From Pseudomonas solani (GTDB taxonomy: Bacteria; Pseudomonadota; Gammaproteobacteria; Pseudomonadales; Pseudomonadaceae): a stretch of DNA of 64,000 nt. The position numbers and the translations under genes are program-made. The DNA is taken from positions 1,944,501 to 2,008,500 of the forward strand of contig NZ_AP023081.1 in the NCBI RefSeq assembly GCF_026072635.1, read 5' to 3'. The notes below the pieces were generated by a model. That model was not told the origin of the DNA and did no database searches. It saw only the letters and a program-made list of their open reading frames with translations. The first letter of the stretch is position 1. Each line of letters begins with the position of its first letter. Positions 16,906 to 25,208 of the stretch are shown here, in pieces.

Positions 16906-18035
16906 CGGGCAACAGCCTCGCGGTAGTGCAGCGAACGCGTCAGGGCCTTGATGCGCGGCAGTACCGTTTCCGGTGGCGGGGTGTGTTCGATAAGGTCGTC
17001 GATGCCCTTCTCGAAGGTCTGCACCTGGATGGCCAACATCGGTGTAGAAGTGCCCGGCCCGCCGATATGCGCATGACCGAACCAGGCACGCTCCTGCTCG
17101 CCGCCGCCCTCGGTGGGGGTGAGGTGCCAGCCGGTGAAGGTGGCCAGACGCTTGCCGAAGTAGACCTGCTCGACCAGGTTGACCCGCCGCCATGTGCTGC
17201 TGTCGAAGCCGGGCCAGTAGTCGGTGTCGTACAGCCCCATGGTCGGCTCGGTGGGGTCACCGGCCGAGGCGGTGAGCAGGCTGACGATCACATTGGGGGT
17301 GCGGGTGAAGCGCAGGGCGTTGCGCAACTCGTAGGCCGTCTTGCCGTCGTCGGCGATAAAACCATAGGGAAAGCAGATGCCCGACTCCTGGGGGACTTCG
17401 TACAGCGCGCGAGTTCGGAAGCGCCGGGCAAGATCCTGCATATAGGCGGCTGTGCCCGGGTAAGGCTTGAAGGCGAAGTAATAGACCCGCGAGTCACGCC
17501 ACAGTAGCAAGTGAAAGGGAATCTCCTTGCTGCCCAGGGCGTAGGAATCTGGAATGCCCAGGTCGTGGTCGTGGATTTTGGTCAGGGGTATATCGGCTTC
17601 GATTTTACGAATTACCTCTTCGACACTTTTGATGTCATCTGCGGTGCTGTAGTTGCTGGCTTGCATTCGTTTCATACGGAATTCATTGATTTCGATTCTC
17701 CTTCTTAACTCTTGCTGATAGCGCAGCCCACGTCCGCGGATGTAGTTTGCGGCGCTGTCGAACTCTTCGCGGGTGGTGGAGGCAGTGACGTAGACGACGG
17801 CCTCGTGCTCCGTGCCATAGCTACCCCGCTCCCAACGGCCCGCGACCTTATCGGTAAAGCGGTGCCCGCCACCTTTGGCATTGGAGATTTGCGTCACACG
17901 CTTATTGCTGAACACCGCCCATTCGATGTTTTCCTGAACATCAAAGGCCACGCGGCCCAGGCACTCCTGGCGGGCTAAGTCGGCCTGGGCCAAGGGCGCA
18001 AGCAGCAGGGGCAGCAACAGAAGCAATCGGGTCAT
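16902..18035 (-). CDS. Predicted periplasmic immunity protein, copy 2
   Basis: This 377-residue protein has a signal peptide (MTRLLLLLPLLLAPLAQA) and so should act in the periplasm, where it would neutralise the neighbouring phospholipase D effector. It is nearly identical to the upstream copy except for a central charged, helix-rich segment (about residues 105-145). ATG 18035 overlaps the stop of copy 1 by 4 bp. A longer frame to 18323 is only read-through of the duplicated DNA. By family it may belong with the Tli4/Tli5-type lipase immunity proteins; the exact family is inferred from position and signal peptide. Confidence 0.78.
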   Translation of the reverse strand: MTRLLLLLPLLLAPLAQADLARQECLGRVAFDVQENIEWAVFSNKRVTQISNAKGGGHRFTDKVAGRWERGSYGTEHEAVVYVTASTTREEFDSAANYIRGRGLRYQQELRRRIEINEFRMKRMQASNYSTADDIKSVEEVIRKIEADIPLTKIHDHDLGIPDSYALGSKEIPFHLLLWRDSRVYYFAFKPYPGTAAYMQDLARRFRTRALYEVPQESGICFPYGFIADDGKTAYELRNALRFTRTPNVIVSLLTASAGDPTEPTMGLYDTDYWPGFDSSTWRRVNLVEQVYFGKRLATFTGWHLTPTEGGGEQERAWFGHAHIGGPGTSTPMLAIQVQTFEKGIDDLIEHTPPPETVLPRIKALTRSLHYREAVAR

Positions 18036-19165
18036 CGGGCAATGCCCTCGCGGTAGTGCAGCGAACGCGTCAGGGCCTTGATGCGCGGCAGTACCGTTTC
18101 CGGTGGCGGGGTGTGTTCGATAAGGTCGTCGATGCCCTTCTCGAAGGTCTGCACCTGGATGGCCAACATCGGTGTAGAAGTGCCCGGCCCGCCGATATGC
18201 GCATGACCGAACCAGGCGCGCTCCTGCTCGCCGCCGCCCTCGGTGGGGGTGAGGTGCCAGCCGGTGAAGGTGGCCAGACGCTTGCCGAAGTAGACCTGCT
18301 CGACCAGGTTGACCCGCCGCCATTTGCTGCTGTCGAAGCCGGGCCAGTAGTCGGTGTCGTACAGCCCCATGGTCGGCTCGGTGGGGTCACCGGCCGAGGC
18401 GGTGAGCAGGCTGACGATCACATTGGGTGTGCGGGTGAAGCGCAGGGCGTTGCGCAACTCGTAGGCCGTCTTGCCGTCGTCGGCGATAAAACCATAGGGA
18501 AAGCAGATGCCCGGTTCCTGGGGGACTTCGTACAGCGCACGAGTACGGAAACGCCGGGCCAGGTCCTGCATATAGGCCGCTGTACCTGGGTATGGCTTGA
18601 AGGCGAAGTAGTAGACCCGCGAGTCGCGCCACAGGAGCAAGTGAAAGGGAATATTCTTGCCGCCTAAGGCGTAAGAATCAGGAATTCCCAAATCGTGGTC
18701 GTAGATTTTGGTCAGGGGTATATCGGCTTCGATCTCACGGATTTCTTCTTCAACATTTTTAATGGACTGGCTGGTATCCCAAGGATCTTGTTTGAACCTT
18801 TCGATGCGACGCTGATGGATCTTTATGTCATTGAGAAGGGTGTTTTTGTATATCTCACCTCGTCCGCGAATATAGATAGCCGCGCTGTCGAACTCTTCAC
18901 GGGTGGTCGGCGCCGTGACGTAGACAACAGCCTCGTGCTCCGAGCCATAACTACCTCGCTCCCAACGGCCCGCGACCTTGTCGGTAAAGCGGTGCCCGCC
19001 GCCCTTGGCATTGGAAATTTGCGTCACACGCTTGTTGCTGAACACCGCCCATTCGATGTCTTCCTGTACATCGAAGGCCACGCGGCCCAGGCACTCCTGG
19101 CGGGCTGAGTCGGCCTGGGCCAGGGGCGCAAGCAGCAGGGGCAGCAACAGAAGCAATCGGGTCAT
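18032..19165 (-). CDS. Predicted periplasmic immunity protein, copy 1
   Basis: This 377-residue protein starts with the signal peptide MTRLLLLLPLLLAPLAQA, then CLGRVAFDVQEDIEWAVFSN. It directly follows the phospholipase D effector with a 4-bp ATGA overlap, the usual arrangement of a T6SS lipase and its immunity protein. The mature part contains GGHRFTDKVAGRWERGSYG and WRDSRVYYFAFKPYPGTA. It forms a tandem duplication with the next gene; the diverged residues 105-145 (IYKNTLLNDIKIHQRR region) may set specificity. I cannot identify the family with certainty. Confidence 0.8.
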   Translation of the reverse strand: MTRLLLLLPLLLAPLAQADSARQECLGRVAFDVQEDIEWAVFSNKRVTQISNAKGGGHRFTDKVAGRWERGSYGSEHEAVVYVTAPTTREEFDSAAIYIRGRGEIYKNTLLNDIKIHQRRIERFKQDPWDTSQSIKNVEEEIREIEADIPLTKIYDHDLGIPDSYALGGKNIPFHLLLWRDSRVYYFAFKPYPGTAAYMQDLARRFRTRALYEVPQEPGICFPYGFIADDGKTAYELRNALRFTRTPNVIVSLLTASAGDPTEPTMGLYDTDYWPGFDSSKWRRVNLVEQVYFGKRLATFTGWHLTPTEGGGEQERAWFGHAHIGGPGTSTPMLAIQVQTFEKGIDDLIEHTPPPETVLPRIKALTRSLHYREGIAR

Positions 19166-22100
19166 GTGGCGGCCTTGGGCGGTGTCGGGGTGGGATTGAG
19201 GCGCGGGGCGGGCCCGCTGCCGTTATGAGCGATGGCGCTGAAGTGCAGGCCGGAGTGGTTGCGCTCGCCCCGGGTCCAGTTCGTGGGCAGGGCGGTGATA
19301 AAGCCCTCGATACCTTTGGGTGGGGCGAATGTGCGCACGTCCTGCAGGGTGTCCGAGCGCCAAAAGGCTTGTTCATGGGGCAGCAATTGCAGTTGACTTC
19401 CGCCACGGTCCCGCCTCACTGCATCCCGATAAGCCCAGGTCGGCCAGACCGAGCAGGGGAAACCATTCTTGTGTTTCGGTGATAAGTCTGGGGTCAGTTG
19501 GGTCTGCACCGGGCTGGTGCTTTGGGGGATAAAGTCAAAGGCCAGCTCGTAGGCTTCAGTGTTGGCTTGAGCCACCTGCTGAATGGCCTCCCAGGTACTT
19601 TGCGCCGCTGGCTTGTCCAGCACGCTGGTCAGGATGCTGGCGGGTTGCACCGGGCCGAGGCGGCTTTGTGCCAGACCGAAGTGCTTCGTCCACAGGTCCA
19701 CCCGCAGTTGGTGGATGGCCTGGCTCACCACTTGGGGCTTCTCTCCGTCCAGCGCCACGGTCCTGGGGTTGCTGTCGCGGACGATGACGGCCAGTTCGGA
19801 GTCGCGCCCGCCCAGCAGGCTGCGGTCGTTGATGTTGGCACTGCCGAGGATGGCGACGCGGTCGTCAGCGATCAGCAGCTTGCTGTGCACGTAGATCTGT
19901 TCGGTGACCACGCGGCCATCCAGCTCCGCCCAGGTACGCAGGTTGAGCAGGGTCAGGTAGCGCCGCCAGTCCTGCTGGGCGTAGAAGGGTTCGCCCGCTG
20001 AGTTTTGGCGCTCGATGGCATCGAGGGCTTCCTGCCGTTCGATCTTGCGCTCCAGCAGGGCCTTGAGGGCCATGCGCCTCTGGATGGTCCGCACCAGGCT
20101 GTGCTCGCCGAAGAGCAGGCTCTGCTGGGTGAGGTGGATCTGGTGGAGGATGTTGAGGGTGTCCAGCGTGCCTTCCGGGTGTACGGGTAACACCAGGTAG
20201 ACGTGGAAGGGCCGCCCCTCGTCGATGGCACGGCCGATGCGCGCGGCCAAGGCCTCGCCAACGGGGTTGAGCAGGCTGGCCTGGGGCGGCCCCAGGCGGC
20301 GGCTGGCCCAACCCTGCCCGTTGTTGGCCAGCATGCGCTGGAGCCCTTCGATGAACACCTTGGCTTCCTTGCCTGGCTCACGGGCGATCCGGTCCAGCTC
20401 GACCCAGTCCAGTTGCCAGATGTCCTTCTGGGCCAGGGCCTTATCCAGGCGTACGCGTTCGACCAGATCCCGGCGCAGGCTGCGAGGCTCGCGCAGGGTG
20501 GCCATGGGGCCGGAAAACGCATCGACCTGGTCATCCCCCAGTTCGCCTTCCTCGCCGAAGGCACTCTGGAAAAACTGATTCTCGATGTAGAGAAACTGCT
20601 GTGCGCTGGAAATGGCCTGCAGCATGGCGCGCAAGCAGTTGTCCTGCACGCCCTGCTCAGCCAAGCCCGGTGGCAGCCCATGGCGGACGCCAGCCAGTTG
20701 GCGCCCCCTGGTCTCCTGCTCGGTGAGGCGGGCCGAGGCGCTGCGCAGCACCTGCACGCTGGCGCCACCGCGCATCGGCGCGGGCGCCTGGGGCACCAGG
20801 CCGGCGTTGATCCACCGGCACTTGGGTTTGGGCGGAATAATCTCGCAGAGCACGTTCGGCGGCAGTTGTGTTGCTACGCCGATGTATTCGGCCAGGTCGT
20901 TGAGCCAGGTCATCACCGCCGCCACGGCCTTGCAGGCCTTGTGCCCGATGACGCTGTTCTGCATGGCGGGGCTGTCGTTGAGGTAGGCCTGCTGGCTGTT
21001 CCAGCGGTCGATGAAGTTGCGGCTGAGGTCGAATACCGAGGGGCCTTCGATACGGCTGTGTACGTCCTGCCAGGGCATGCGCGGCTGGTCGGCTGCCAGG
21101 GTTGCGTAGTCGGGCGACGCCAGGGGTTGCGGCTTCGTATCGAGAAAGGCGTAGGGTTGCTTGAGTTCGCTTACGGCCCCCTGCAGCAGGCCGTGCAGCA
21201 GCCAGAAGGCGCCGATGGCCAGTTCGGATGCGGGCTTCATGAATCGTTCGGGCACATCGTTGATGCTCTTGCCGCCGATCAGGGCGAAGACCTGTCCCAG
21301 TTCGGTCTCGCTCATCCAGCGTTCGATCAGCAAGAGGCTGCGGTAATGGAGGCTTGCACCCAGGTTATGGGTGTTGATGCGCAAGGTATCGATCCACTCA
21401 CGCAGTTCCGCTTTCAGTGCCGGGGCCATGACCTCGGTGTCCAGGTGGCTGGCGATCAGGTTGGCCACCGCACGGATCAGGTTGATTCTTACCCTCAGCT
21501 CAGCATCCGCGATGGAGCCTCCGAGTTCACCGAGCTTCTCGTCAAGGCTGTTGCTGGCACGACGCAGATAATCAAAGGGCGCCAGCATGGGGCTGGAGAA
21601 AAAGTCCGCCACCCGTGCTGTGCCGTTGAGCGTGGTGGCTCGGCTGGACAGGCTGAGCAAGGCCAGCGGGAGCGGCGGGCGTCTGAAGCGCCCAAGGTAG
21701 GGCTGGGCGCGCACGCTCACCGTGGGCCTGGACAGGTCGAACAGCGTGGCCATGATCAGCCCCCTGGAGCTGACATGCTTGTGCATGGGCATCCAGCCGA
21801 GCTTGGGAAGCCCGGGGTTGTAGGCATCGTTGCCGAGCCGGGCGCTGGCATCGAGGCTGAAGTCGTTGTCGTCACGACGGCCATAGGCCAGGTCGATACC
21901 GCCGACATAACCGATGCGATTGTCGATCACCACGGACTTCTGGTGATGGGAGAACGCTACGCCCAGCCCCTTCATGTCGCTTTGCTGCACCGCCGGTGTA
22001 CAGAAGGCGCGCGGCGCGCCCGACAACCCGGCATTGAGATGAAGCATCGCCAGAAGGGTTTCGAAGTCGTACGTCCCCAGGCTGCCACTCGGGCTAAGCC

Positions 22101-22446
22101 AGGGCATGACATACACCTGCAGGCCAGGCGCTCGCACCAGGGCCTGGCGAAGGCATTGCCAGAGGCTGCGCGTGCCGTCGAGCACCACGTCGTAGTTGAT
22201 CTGCCAACCGGTGATGAAAATGCACTGGGCGGCTCCGTCGATGGCTTCGGCCAAGTCCCGGTAGTAATCCTGGCCGGTGGTGAAAAAACGCACCTGATTG
22301 CCGGATCGCCTGGGCGCAAAGGCTGACTGGCTGATGAAGAAGTCAGGGGCTGAGTAGGCGACGTAAGCCCTGCCGTCCTGGGTGTTGATCTGGTTGAGCT
22401 CTTTCTCGCGAATGCCGTTGTAGGGTTGCCGTTCCATGGCACTCAC
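19162..22446 (-). CDS. T6SS phospholipase D effector (Tle5/PldA-like)
   Basis: This 1094-residue protein has two phospholipase D HxKxxxxD motifs: HQKSVVID near residue 167 and HSKLLIAD near residue 854, each followed by a glycine/asparagine-rich loop (YVGGIDLAYG, and ILGSANINDRS). The PLD family cleaves phosphodiester bonds of phospholipids. P. aeruginosa PldA (Tle5a) has, as I recall, almost the same length and is delivered by a T6SS to bacterial and host membranes. There is no signal peptide, as expected for a VgrG-delivered cargo. It overlaps vgrG upstream and immunity gene 1 downstream by 4 bp each, which ties delivery, toxin and protection together. Confidence 0.9.
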   Translation of the reverse strand: MSAMERQPYNGIREKELNQINTQDGRAYVAYSAPDFFISQSAFAPRRSGNQVRFFTTGQDYYRDLAEAIDGAAQCIFITGWQINYDVVLDGTRSLWQCLRQALVRAPGLQVYVMPWLSPSGSLGTYDFETLLAMLHLNAGLSGAPRAFCTPAVQQSDMKGLGVAFSHHQKSVVIDNRIGYVGGIDLAYGRRDDNDFSLDASARLGNDAYNPGLPKLGWMPMHKHVSSRGLIMATLFDLSRPTVSVRAQPYLGRFRRPPLPLALLSLSSRATTLNGTARVADFFSSPMLAPFDYLRRASNSLDEKLGELGGSIADAELRVRINLIRAVANLIASHLDTEVMAPALKAELREWIDTLRINTHNLGASLHYRSLLLIERWMSETELGQVFALIGGKSINDVPERFMKPASELAIGAFWLLHGLLQGAVSELKQPYAFLDTKPQPLASPDYATLAADQPRMPWQDVHSRIEGPSVFDLSRNFIDRWNSQQAYLNDSPAMQNSVIGHKACKAVAAVMTWLNDLAEYIGVATQLPPNVLCEIIPPKPKCRWINAGLVPQAPAPMRGGASVQVLRSASARLTEQETRGRQLAGVRHGLPPGLAEQGVQDNCLRAMLQAISSAQQFLYIENQFFQSAFGEEGELGDDQVDAFSGPMATLREPRSLRRDLVERVRLDKALAQKDIWQLDWVELDRIAREPGKEAKVFIEGLQRMLANNGQGWASRRLGPPQASLLNPVGEALAARIGRAIDEGRPFHVYLVLPVHPEGTLDTLNILHQIHLTQQSLLFGEHSLVRTIQRRMALKALLERKIERQEALDAIERQNSAGEPFYAQQDWRRYLTLLNLRTWAELDGRVVTEQIYVHSKLLIADDRVAILGSANINDRSLLGGRDSELAVIVRDSNPRTVALDGEKPQVVSQAIHQLRVDLWTKHFGLAQSRLGPVQPASILTSVLDKPAAQSTWEAIQQVAQANTEAYELAFDFIPQSTSPVQTQLTPDLSPKHKNGFPCSVWPTWAYRDAVRRDRGGSQLQLLPHEQAFWRSDTLQDVRTFAPPKGIEGFITALPTNWTRGERNHSGLHFSAIAHNGSGPAPRLNPTPTPPKAAT

Positions 22447-25208
22447 TCCTTGCCTTGCAAAAAGCCGTAGAGGGAGCCTGTAGGCTGGCAGTCGAGCTGA
22501 GCACGTTGGCCTTCAAGCGGGTGGCGCGACTGGGCAGCCGGTTGCTGCGCCTGGTAGTCGAGGGCTGCCAAGGCGTGGGCTTCGCTATCCCAGTCGTCGT
22601 GTTCGGTATGCAGGCGTAGCCGCACACGCTGCCCCGGATAGCTGAGCCAAAGGTCGGAGGACCTGTAGAGTTCGATAAGCTGACTCTGCTGTTCGTCGTC
22701 CAGCAGGACCTTGCCTTGGGCGTCGCTTTCTCCCTGCATCAGCGGCTCGGCAGCGTTGCCTCGGTGGATGGCCCAGGGCGTGCTGGCAAGCGCCCAACCT
22801 TCCTCGCCGGGGACGTCCTGCAACAGGATGTTGAAGGACCGCGAGTGCGTAGGGGATGTGGGCGGGGCCATCCGCTGGGGTGGCAAGGGCATCGCCAACG
22901 GCCTGCTGGCCGCCCCCTGGTAATCGAAATGCGCCGCCTTGATCAGGTGGTCCCCCTGGGTGCCGGCTTCGATGGAACAGGCATCGACGCTGATGTAGCT
23001 GCCCCCGGCGTTGAGGACGATCCTCTTCTTGGCGGTGATGCGGATTTCATCCTCGGTGCTGGTGATCTCCAGCCCCTGGCGGGCCAGCAGTTCCAGGCGG
23101 TCGTTCTGCGCCTGGATCTGCACCGCGCCCTGGTTGGCGATGAGCTTCAGGCCGAGCTTGCGCACGAACAGGCTGACGCCCTCACCCACGCCGATGAACA
23201 GCCGCCGCATCACGCTCAAGGCGGCGTCCCTGCCCGCATTGGCGATGAGGTTCCGTTCTGCGGCCAGTTGCAGGTGGTGACCACTGCTGAGCGCGATGCC
23301 CTTGGGGGCACTGAGCAGCAGGACGGCGGACTTGATCTGCTCCAGGTCCTGCCGGATCAGGTCGAGTTGCGCCTGTACGTCAGCCGGATCGGCTTTGGCG
23401 CTTTGTGCGTCGCCCGAGAGCGCCCCCATCTGCTCGCCCGCCTCGTGCAGCCGGGCCATGGCCTCCCCCATGGCAAGCACCTGCCCCTGGGCACGCGGCT
23501 GCTCATCGGCACTGATGAACATGCCCTTGCCGGAACGCAGCGCGCCCCTGCCATCGGTGCGCAGCTCGAAGCCTTCGCCGCGTTTCTGCCGTTGCCCATC
23601 CACCAGATGGCCGAGGTTGAGCTGGCTCTTGCCGCTGTGCTCGGTGCTGAGCTTGATGTGTTCCTGGCCACGGGTGTCGTCCAGGCGCAGCTTGTTGTTG
23701 GACGGGGTGCGCAGGACGTTGCGCTTGTAGTTCTTCAGGGTGACGAGGTCGGGGTGCCGGCTGTCGTGCAGGGCGAAGGCGATGAAGCCCCGGTCCGGGT
23801 CGCCGCGCTCGAAGGCGATGCCGACCTCGGTGCCCTGGATCAGCGGCAGGTGCAGGCCGTGGGTATCCCCGGCATAGGCGCGTGCCAGGCGCAGCCACAT
23901 GCTTTCCTGGCCGGCGGGCCAGGTGTCCTGGTCGAAGAGGAAGTTGACCTTGTAGCGGCCCTCCAGGTCGATGTGGCTGTAGAGGTCGTCGGCCTGCGCG
24001 CTGGTGACGCGGGCCGGGATGGTGCCGGCGATCACGGGCCGCGGCAGCAGCGGCGGGCGAAAGCACACGCTTTCGCTGTAGGGGATGGCCTCGAAGCGGG
24101 CTTCGAAGCTGCGATCGCGGGCGGCGACGGTGACCAGGCGGGTGATGACGGCGCCAGGGGTGAAGGCCTCGGGCGCGCCGCCCTCGATCTTCAGCACCTG
24201 CCCAGGTGCCAGGGTGGCGCTGCTGGTGCGGCCGTCGAGGCGGGTCTGGTCGTTGAGGTAGCGTTCGTGGGCGAGGCGGGCATAGAAGTAGCCGCTTTCG
24301 CTCTGCAGGTCTTCGTCCTGGGCGTGAGGGTCGTCCAGCTCGATGTAGGGCTCGCCGTAGTGATAGGCCTCGCCGTAGGTGGTCGGGTCGCCCCGGGTCT
24401 GGTCGAGGTCGCCGTCGAGGTAGGCCGTCGCGTCACGCGGGGTGTAGGCGCGGATGCGCAGGTTCCTTTCCACCACGCCGTGGCTCGTCTGCAGGTCCCA
24501 GACGGCGTCCTGGCCGCTGCTGACGGTGCCGGACGGCGGGCGGTAGGGCAGCTGGACGCCGAACCGGTAGTTGCGCTGGTCATCATGGAATTCGACGACA
24601 TCGATGCCCAGGCGCTCGTCGGCGGTGAAGCGGTACCAGATGCCCACCTCGGCCAGCAGGCGCTGGATGAAGGCCAGGTCGCTCTCGTCGTATTGCATGA
24701 CCTGCTCGCGCTTGGGGTAGTCGCGCCTGAGGTCGAAGAAGAAGTCCTGCCCGGCCCAGCGGTGGCGGTCGCTGCGCAGGATCTGCTCGACGATCTCGGG
24801 CACCGAGAGGTGCTGGTAGATGCGGTACTGCCGGCCCCGCCCGAGCAGGGTCAGGCGCGGCTGCAGGGTGATTTCGTAGCGGGCCTCGTCGTTGGAGCCG
24901 GAGATCCGCCGGAAGCCCGTGACCACGCCATGCAGGGTGCGCAGCGGCTGGGCCGGCGGCACGCCCAGGCCGGCGAAGGGCACCGGTGCGGGGGGCGCGA
25001 AGAGGCTGAAGCTGGCGGGCTGCCCGACGATGCGCCTGGAGGGGAGGTCGCGCTGGGACGAGGTGAACTCGACCTGGTAGGTGAAGGGCTGGCTGAGCGT
25101 CTCGTCCCCGACGAAGGCGAGGACGTCGAGCCCGACGTCGAGTTCGCCCACCTGCAGGCGGTGGCGGCTGTGATCGAAGAAATGGCGGAGTTCGGCAAGC
25201 ATGCTCAA
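22443..25208 (-). CDS. T6SS spike protein VgrG (TssI) with DUF2345 and a C-terminal extension
   Basis: This 921-residue protein has a gp27-like N-terminal half (FAFVGDETLSQPFTYQVEFTS, LLGRGRQYRIYQHLSVPEIVEQIL), a gp5-like OB domain at about 390-490, a DUF2345 beta-helix at about 630-765 and a C-terminal extension at about 770-921. The extension (DVPGEEGWALASTPWAIHRGN, ESDAQGKVLLDDEQQSQLIELYRSSDLWLSYPGQ) resembles the transthyretin-like modules that bind lipase effectors in other VgrGs. It starts in an ATGA overlap with clpV and ends in an ATGA overlap with the phospholipase gene, so it is the likely carrier of that effector. Confidence 0.93.
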   Translation of the reverse strand: MSMLAELRHFFDHSRHRLQVGELDVGLDVLAFVGDETLSQPFTYQVEFTSSQRDLPSRRIVGQPASFSLFAPPAPVPFAGLGVPPAQPLRTLHGVVTGFRRISGSNDEARYEITLQPRLTLLGRGRQYRIYQHLSVPEIVEQILRSDRHRWAGQDFFFDLRRDYPKREQVMQYDESDLAFIQRLLAEVGIWYRFTADERLGIDVVEFHDDQRNYRFGVQLPYRPPSGTVSSGQDAVWDLQTSHGVVERNLRIRAYTPRDATAYLDGDLDQTRGDPTTYGEAYHYGEPYIELDDPHAQDEDLQSESGYFYARLAHERYLNDQTRLDGRTSSATLAPGQVLKIEGGAPEAFTPGAVITRLVTVAARDRSFEARFEAIPYSESVCFRPPLLPRPVIAGTIPARVTSAQADDLYSHIDLEGRYKVNFLFDQDTWPAGQESMWLRLARAYAGDTHGLHLPLIQGTEVGIAFERGDPDRGFIAFALHDSRHPDLVTLKNYKRNVLRTPSNNKLRLDDTRGQEHIKLSTEHSGKSQLNLGHLVDGQRQKRGEGFELRTDGRGALRSGKGMFISADEQPRAQGQVLAMGEAMARLHEAGEQMGALSGDAQSAKADPADVQAQLDLIRQDLEQIKSAVLLLSAPKGIALSSGHHLQLAAERNLIANAGRDAALSVMRRLFIGVGEGVSLFVRKLGLKLIANQGAVQIQAQNDRLELLARQGLEITSTEDEIRITAKKRIVLNAGGSYISVDACSIEAGTQGDHLIKAAHFDYQGAASRPLAMPLPPQRMAPPTSPTHSRSFNILLQDVPGEEGWALASTPWAIHRGNAAEPLMQGESDAQGKVLLDDEQQSQLIELYRSSDLWLSYPGQRVRLRLHTEHDDWDSEAHALAALDYQAQQPAAQSRHPLEGQRAQLDCQPTGSLYGFLQGKE

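Larger units (their letters stand above)
16902..19165 (-). repeat. Tandem duplication of the immunity gene (unit about 1130 bp)
   Basis: The two 1134-bp reading frames overlap by 4 bp and are almost identical over their first roughly 300 bp and last roughly 650 bp. For example, the DNA at 16916-17220 matches 18046-18350 with very few differences. Divergence is concentrated in about 130 bp in the middle (near 17600-17730 against 18720-18860). Confidence 0.85.

Noticed and set aside
16902..18323. 473-codon frame extending immunity gene 2 upstream
   Set aside because: The first 96 codons come from out-of-frame reading of immunity copy 1; the signal peptide starts at 18035.
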